A DNA stretch of 35,809 nucleotides, from assembly GCA_009602735.1 (NCBI GenBank), contig WELA01013799.1, positions 559,837-595,645 of the forward strand. Reading direction: 5' to 3'. Positions 31,780-35,809 of this stretch are shown here, one piece after another. How positions within the stretch are numbered: position 1 is the first letter of the stretch; each line of letters opens with the position of its first letter. The notes beneath the pieces are model-generated. The model was given only the letters and a program-made list of their open reading frames with translations, had not been told where the DNA came from and did not search any database. The DNA is from Mesotaenium endlicherianum (Eukaryota; Streptophyta; Zygnematophyceae; Zygnematales; Mesotaeniaceae). Position numbers and translations under genes: made by a program.

Positions 31780-32128
31780 GTTGCTCCGTGCGGCGGCCAA
31801 GCTCTGCTTCTCGACTGAGAGGTAAGCGTCCTCCAGCGAGTACTCGGAGCCGATGTGGTAGATGAGAGGAGCCATGGCTCGCTCCCTCGAACGTGGCTTT
31901 ACGGCGCGCAAGAAGATCTCCGCTGTCTCCCGGTCAGTGACGGTGCCAACGTCTCGGCGAAGGTGCGTCAAGCGGCGGTACATCATGCGGATCGTCTTGT
32001 TCTTGCGGCGGAAGAAGTGGTGCAGCTCGTACACCTTCTCTTCGGTCGCGGCCTGGAACTCCTTCTTGAGGACGTCCCAGAAGGCCTTGACACAGTCCTT
32101 GTTGATCGAGTGATCGGCGAGGAGGGGT
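31780..32128 (-). pseudogene. gag: Gag N-terminal/capsid fragment of the second retroelement family
   Basis: The minus-strand frame is open from about 32128 down to the element 2 junction. It encodes a capsid-type sequence (AFWDVLKKEFQAATEEK, YELHHFFRRKNKTIRMMYRR, AEIFLRAVKPRSRERAMAP, SLEDAYLSVEKQSLAAARSN). The last codons AGC AAC overlap the target duplication, and the reading frame continues in the same phase at 21250 (AAC ATT AGC). The 5' end of this gag is lost: upstream of 32128 (right side) the sequence changes to AT-rich DNA with no gag similarity. Confidence 0.82.
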
Positions 32129-32155
32129 CATTCGAGGGTTCGAATACATCTCAAG

Positions 32156-32185
32156 ATTTCAAACCTGCTTGAGAGCAGGTTTGAA
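32156..32185. repeat. Perfect 13-bp hairpin with 4-base loop
   Basis: TTTCAAACCTGCT (32156-32168), loop TGAG, then its exact complement (32173-32185). It lies 28 bases beyond the end of the minus-strand gag remnant. Confidence 0.85.
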
Positions 32186-32238
32186 AATCCGAGTTCAAGT
32201 GATTGAAACCACGAAATTCAATCAATTTTTTTACCAAC

Positions 32239-32373
32239 TTCAATCAATCATGTCGCGCCTAAAGACCACTGTAAACAACACTTTAATCGCGCTCGATTTG
32301 AAAATGTACTTGGAGGTACCGGTTCGTACTTTTCAATCAATCAAGTCGCGATCGATTTGCCCACTGTAAACCG
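32239..32373. repeat. Diverged direct repeat, offset about 93 bp
   Basis: TTCAATCAATCATGTCGCG then CCACTGTAAAC, and again TTCAATCAATCAAGTCGCG then CCCACTGTAAAC. This may be a small interspersed element, but its ends are unknown. Confidence 0.6.
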
Positions 32374-33715
32374 GGCCGAATCCGATAATCTAGGCAACCT
32401 AGGGAGTTCAGGCCGACAGAGGAATGGAGTCAAGCAAGTTCAGTCTGCCACTAATACACGTGCGAAGCTTAACTTTGAATGATCAACCAGGTTGAAGTTT
32501 CTCGTGCTAGAGCCACCTCAATATATGCCTGGTCTATGGTACGCGTGCTGGAAATCTTAAACTCGTGCCCGGGGCACGACACCGTTGCTCTTTCTGGTGG
32601 AAGGTGATTATATCGTGACAGACGGAATGACCCGAATGTGGACAGCCTGATTGTGCCTAATTGTGCCTGATAACAGATCTGCAGTTTACCAGCAGGTATT
32701 GTACTTATTTGTCTACTTGACCACTTGAGAGGAATAAGGGGTGGATGGGGGGTATGAGATTGTGGGATGAATCAGGATGAATCGTTTGTACGAGCGATGA
32801 CGTTAGACGATTGAACATGTTGCTCTGTTTCTGTTCTATGTTTTGGATGGTCCAGGGCAGAAAAAGTCCTACCCTTTCCGGGTACCCATGCAGTCCAGGG
32901 CAAACCAGGGCCGTCCAGGACACTAGCCCCTGAAAGGGCCCGGACGGTAGACAAAGTGGACTGGAGAGGACTAGCCAAGACCGGCAAAGACTTCACTGGC
33001 CTACACAAACTGCATGATTAGGACGTCCGCATGATTATAAAATTGATCCTGACAAGATATGGGGCCAGATTATTATCTCGCGGGAAGGGGGGTCTTATTC
33101 GCGAAGATTCCCACTTAAGTATATACTATATATTTAGTCATTTTATATCGAAATGCAGCCAGACTTGAACAAACGCAAAGTTAATAGAGTGGTAAATGTT
33201 GCATGCGCTCGACTACTACCATCAAACGTTAAACCATACTACACAACCCCAGGGGGCCCGGTCAGTACGGGCAGCCTACACCCTAGTTGGATCCGCCCGT
33301 GGTCGTCTTCCGCTCCGCACACTCCAGTCTCCATTACTTGGTACTTCTTGTCGTTCTTTCAGGTTTTGGATTTGGAATGAGAACGGGGCGGTCGCTGGTG
33401 ATTGTGGATTTTTCAGATATAGATTTCTTTGGGATAGTTCATGGAACAAGTACAAGTTTCCCGGTGTTTCAAATTTCACAGGAGTGGTAGCGGCCAGTCG
33501 CAACTTGCAACTGCAATAAACTGACATGTGATTTGGTGTGGCGTAGTGAACTAATCATTTGCTGGAGTGTAGTTCCTAGTTTAGAGTGCGCAAGGCAGAG
33601 CTAGAAATCCTTTATTGACGTCAGGAACAACTGGGGACCTTATCTTTCTGAAGTTGGCAGGCATAAATAGTACCCTCGCTCCTCTGCAATTCTGCAGCAC
33701 GGATTGAACGCCATG

Positions 33716-34825
33716 CAGTAGCATCTGGCCTTTGAAGTTTGCATGTCGTATGGCATCGGTCTCGCTTTTTTCACTCTACTTCCAGACTATGATACATGAT
33801 GCTCAAAGACAGATCGTCGCGGCTCTGTGCTTCAAAGAGAAACACATTGTGGCTGTTGGCAGTGTCCTTCTTAACCACCTGGGCATTGTCGAGCTTCGTC
33901 AGCAAGAGAGCGAATCTCCAGTTCCGCATGATCAGGGCGAATCATGAAGAAGAAAAAGGCGTCACTTTCGAACTTCGCCTAAACAATCTAAAAGCCGGTG
34001 GGTGCTCAAGAAGTTCCTGGCCATGTCACACTGACGCACCCCCTAGTCTACGCTCGCCTAGCTTCTGAAACTTGTGGTTGACCTTCGATCCAGGCCAACT
34101 ACCATGAGGTGGTACTTGATCATGACGCAAAGAGGGAGCTTGCTCTCACACTTTTTGTCACGAGTACAGGCAACGTGAAGGACGGATCTGAGCCCTATAT
34201 GTATAATCACCATCAAGTGAATGTACAGCTGGCTGCAGCCACGGCTGCATGCCATCAGGATTGGCTGGATTGGGTTCTCTTGTCTCGCTTTCACCCACGT
34301 CAGCAACCAAGCGAGAGTCTGCTGTTTCCATTTAATTACGCATGAGGCATGGAGAGGCAGGTGGATGCATGGGCTGCCAACTTTCTGGTCCTCCTGCTGC
34401 AGCATGCCCATGATCCCTAGATCCTACTGATCCAACGCCTCATCTCGGGAGGTTGCTGCATGAGCCCCAGAGCTGACCCACACTTCTTGCTTAGCCCATC
34501 GACAGCATCTTGACCCGTCAGCTATGGGTTGAGCAGCAGAAGACCGAGTCCAACACTCCCCGTGCGCCTCGTCTGGCTGGCAGCTGATAATTGTTGCCCC
34601 ACTTTCATGTGTTACCCAAGCAGCACTCCTTTACTAGCTGCTAACAGCTGCTGGAAGCTTGGGGTGAGGGAGGGAGGGACAGAGGGTTGGATGGACAAAG
34701 GGAGGGGAGGACGAGGAGGCAGAGGGGGAGGGAAGGAGGGGGGGAGGCAGGCGGGGAGGGAGTGGGATAGACTGAGAGCTCTGCGATGAAGAGGGAGAGA
34801 GAGTTGTGCTTGGGGAGCTGATGCC
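33716..34825 (+). other. Possible upstream exons of an unidentified gene
   Basis: Codon-like stretches with nearby AG acceptors occur at about 34076 (ANYHEVVLDHDAKRELALTL) and 34499 (PIDSILTRQLWVEQQKTESN). I cannot connect them with matching donors, and I recognise no family. They may be exons of the gene that ends at 35420, or chance. Confidence 0.2.
34661..34762. repeat. Purine-rich G/A tract
   Basis: Mostly GGGA/GGAG units on the + strand with few pyrimidines. It is low-complexity sequence. Confidence 0.7.
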
Positions 34826-34861
34826 TTGGCGGATTGGCTGTGTTGTACTGTGCTGTGCATT

Positions 34862-35420
34862 GACGACGGGGATGACGGAGGCGCAGACGCAGATGCCTAC
34901 GCGTCGGCAAAGGCCTCCACGGAGCTTGCTGAGAAAGACCAGGTAACTGCCGGCAGCTCCCACTCCCACTCCCACTCCCACTCCCACTCCCACTCGCACT
35001 CCCACTCCTCTTTCTCCACCTGCCCAGCCGTCACGGGACTCCTCAGCACAGTGCCACTCCCACTCCAGCTGCAGGAGAGGGAGCAAAGGTTGATGATGGT
35101 TGAAGGAGCAACTACCAGTGGGCCACCACCAGGAGTGTTGGGGGTGCATGCGGAAGACTTGTAACCTTTGGGTGGGGGAGGGAGGAGCAAGTGACCTACG
35201 GTCTGCTGAGAGCATTGAACCCTCCCTCTTTCCCTCCCTCCCTCCCTCCCTCCCTCCCTCCCTCACTACTATCCCCCTCCCCCTCTCTCGGCCCCCCCTC
35301 CCCTTCCCCTCCCGCGCCCTCTCCCTCCCTCTCTCGCACATACACACACACACGCACACGCAGTCCTCCAGGGAGGATGAGGAGGATGATGGCAACCTTA
35401 ACGTCTTCGTTCACAAGTGA
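34862..35420 (+). CDS. Putative 3' end of an unidentified gene, two exons
   Basis: An Asp/Ala-rich stretch (DDGDDGGADADAYASAK, then ASTELAEKDQ) ends at a good donor, CAG|GTAACT, at 34942. A pyrimidine-rich intron of 421 bp ends at CAG 35361-35363. The next exon, in the same phase, encodes SSREDEEDDGNLNVFVHK and stops at TGA 35418-35420. The acidic composition, matched phase 0 junction and strong pyrimidine tract before the acceptor support a real terminal exon pair. The start of the first exon is not fixed: 34862 is only the left edge of the coding-like frame. Product unknown. Confidence 0.35.
34957..35008. repeat. (CCCACT)n hexanucleotide microsatellite
   Basis: About eight units of CTCCCA with one variant (CTCGCA), inside the putative last intron. 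Confidence 0.9.
35231..35264. repeat. (CCCT)n microsatellite
   Basis: Perfect TCCC repeat of about eight units, followed by further pyrimidine-rich sequence up to a CA-rich stretch and the acceptor at 35363. Confidence 0.9.
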
Positions 35421-35761
35421 GGGAGCGAGCTAGGGAGCAAGAGAGGAGAAAAGAGGGGGAGAGGGATGCATGACGGGGAGGAGGGAAGGAAGAGCATTCA
35501 CAAAGAAACAGGTTGGGGTGCGATAGTGCTCCTTGTTCTTTCTGCGTGCCTATCGGGACTGCTGGTTTCTCAGCGTTATGTGGAAACTTGTGTTTCTGGG
35601 TGGCGGGGCTAAGGCTGAGCGCTGCCATGGAGTCGAGCGTGTTCCTCCCTTCTCCAGATTGCAATGGGTGCCGAGACGTTTGCAGTGACGGTCGTGTGCA
35701 TTTCATCAAGCCTCACTACTCTTTTTTGTAATAGTTGAAGCATACGTGAAGCAGCCTGCTG

Positions 35762-35764
<3 letters not shown>
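35421..35764. other. 3' flank without recognised gene
   Basis: Probably the 3' UTR and downstream DNA of the gene ending at 35420. No RNA gene or domain is seen. Confidence 0.4.

Positions 35765-35809
<45 letters not shown>
35765..35809. repeat. (CA)n dinucleotide microsatellite at window end
   Basis: At least 22 CA units running off the window edge. Confidence 0.95.

Larger units (their letters stand above)
32129..33715. other. Intergenic region with hairpin and short repeats
   Basis: No gene is supported. It holds a perfect hairpin at 32156-32185, a pair of diverged direct repeats at about 32239 and 32332, and a cluster of GTCCAGG-type repeats at about 32850-32955. Frames around 33150-33520 are short and show no known domain. 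Confidence 0.45.

Noticed and set aside
32128..32150. GGTTCGAATAC as a tRNA T-arm or tRNA-derived SINE
   Set aside because: Only the B-box-like motif is present. There is no acceptor stem, D arm or A box at the right distance.
34957..35008. Spaced repeats as a CRISPR-like array
   Set aside because: It is a simple hexanucleotide microsatellite without unique spacers, in eukaryotic DNA.

Overview
The window looks like nuclear DNA of a green-lineage eukaryote, most likely a streptophyte alga or other early-diverging streptophyte. The grounds are a plant-type PP2A B55 gene split by GT-AG introns, chromodomain Ty3/gypsy retrotransposons with a plant-style initiator-tRNA-Met-like primer site, and long AT-rich intergenic DNA. 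The lineage is an inference. Four isolated N bases mark an imperfect assembly.

Layout. 1-2958 (+): the 3' half of a PP2A B55 regulatory-subunit gene, six exons ending in a TGA. 2959-8719: AT-rich DNA with a decayed piggyBac-type transposase (about 7021-7960) and a 97-bp tandem duplication. 8720-18449: an old, diverged LTR split by a complete Ty3/gypsy chromovirus, element 1 (9460-17933, TSD TTGAC). 18450-18940: a short leader of the old element with its own primer site. 18944-21250 continuing at 31780-32128 (-): a GC-rich remnant of an unrelated retroelement with a gag domain, two zinc knuckles and an in-frame 191-codon tandem repeat. It is interrupted exactly, in codon phase, by element 2. 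21251-31779: element 2, same family as element 1 but with three LTRs (TSD GTTGC) and a foreign solo LTR in its pol. 32129-35809: intergenic DNA with hairpins and microsatellites, and probably the 3' end of an unidentified + strand gene.

The main system is the retrotransposon family. Each copy runs LTR, tRNA-Met primer site, gag, pol (protease, reverse transcriptase, RNase H, integrase, chromodomain), an extra third ORF of about 555 codons, polypurine tract, LTR. Gag and pol lie in different frames. Their overlap holds a textbook -1 frameshift signal, T TTA AAA, a 7-nt spacer and a perfect 10-bp hairpin spanning the gag stop codon, identical in both copies. The third ORF encodes a charged coiled-coil and acidic protein that I do not recognise. 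It is bracketed by copies of the polypurine tract, which suggests capture of a module. Both copies carry several disabling mutations, so neither is autonomous as assembled.
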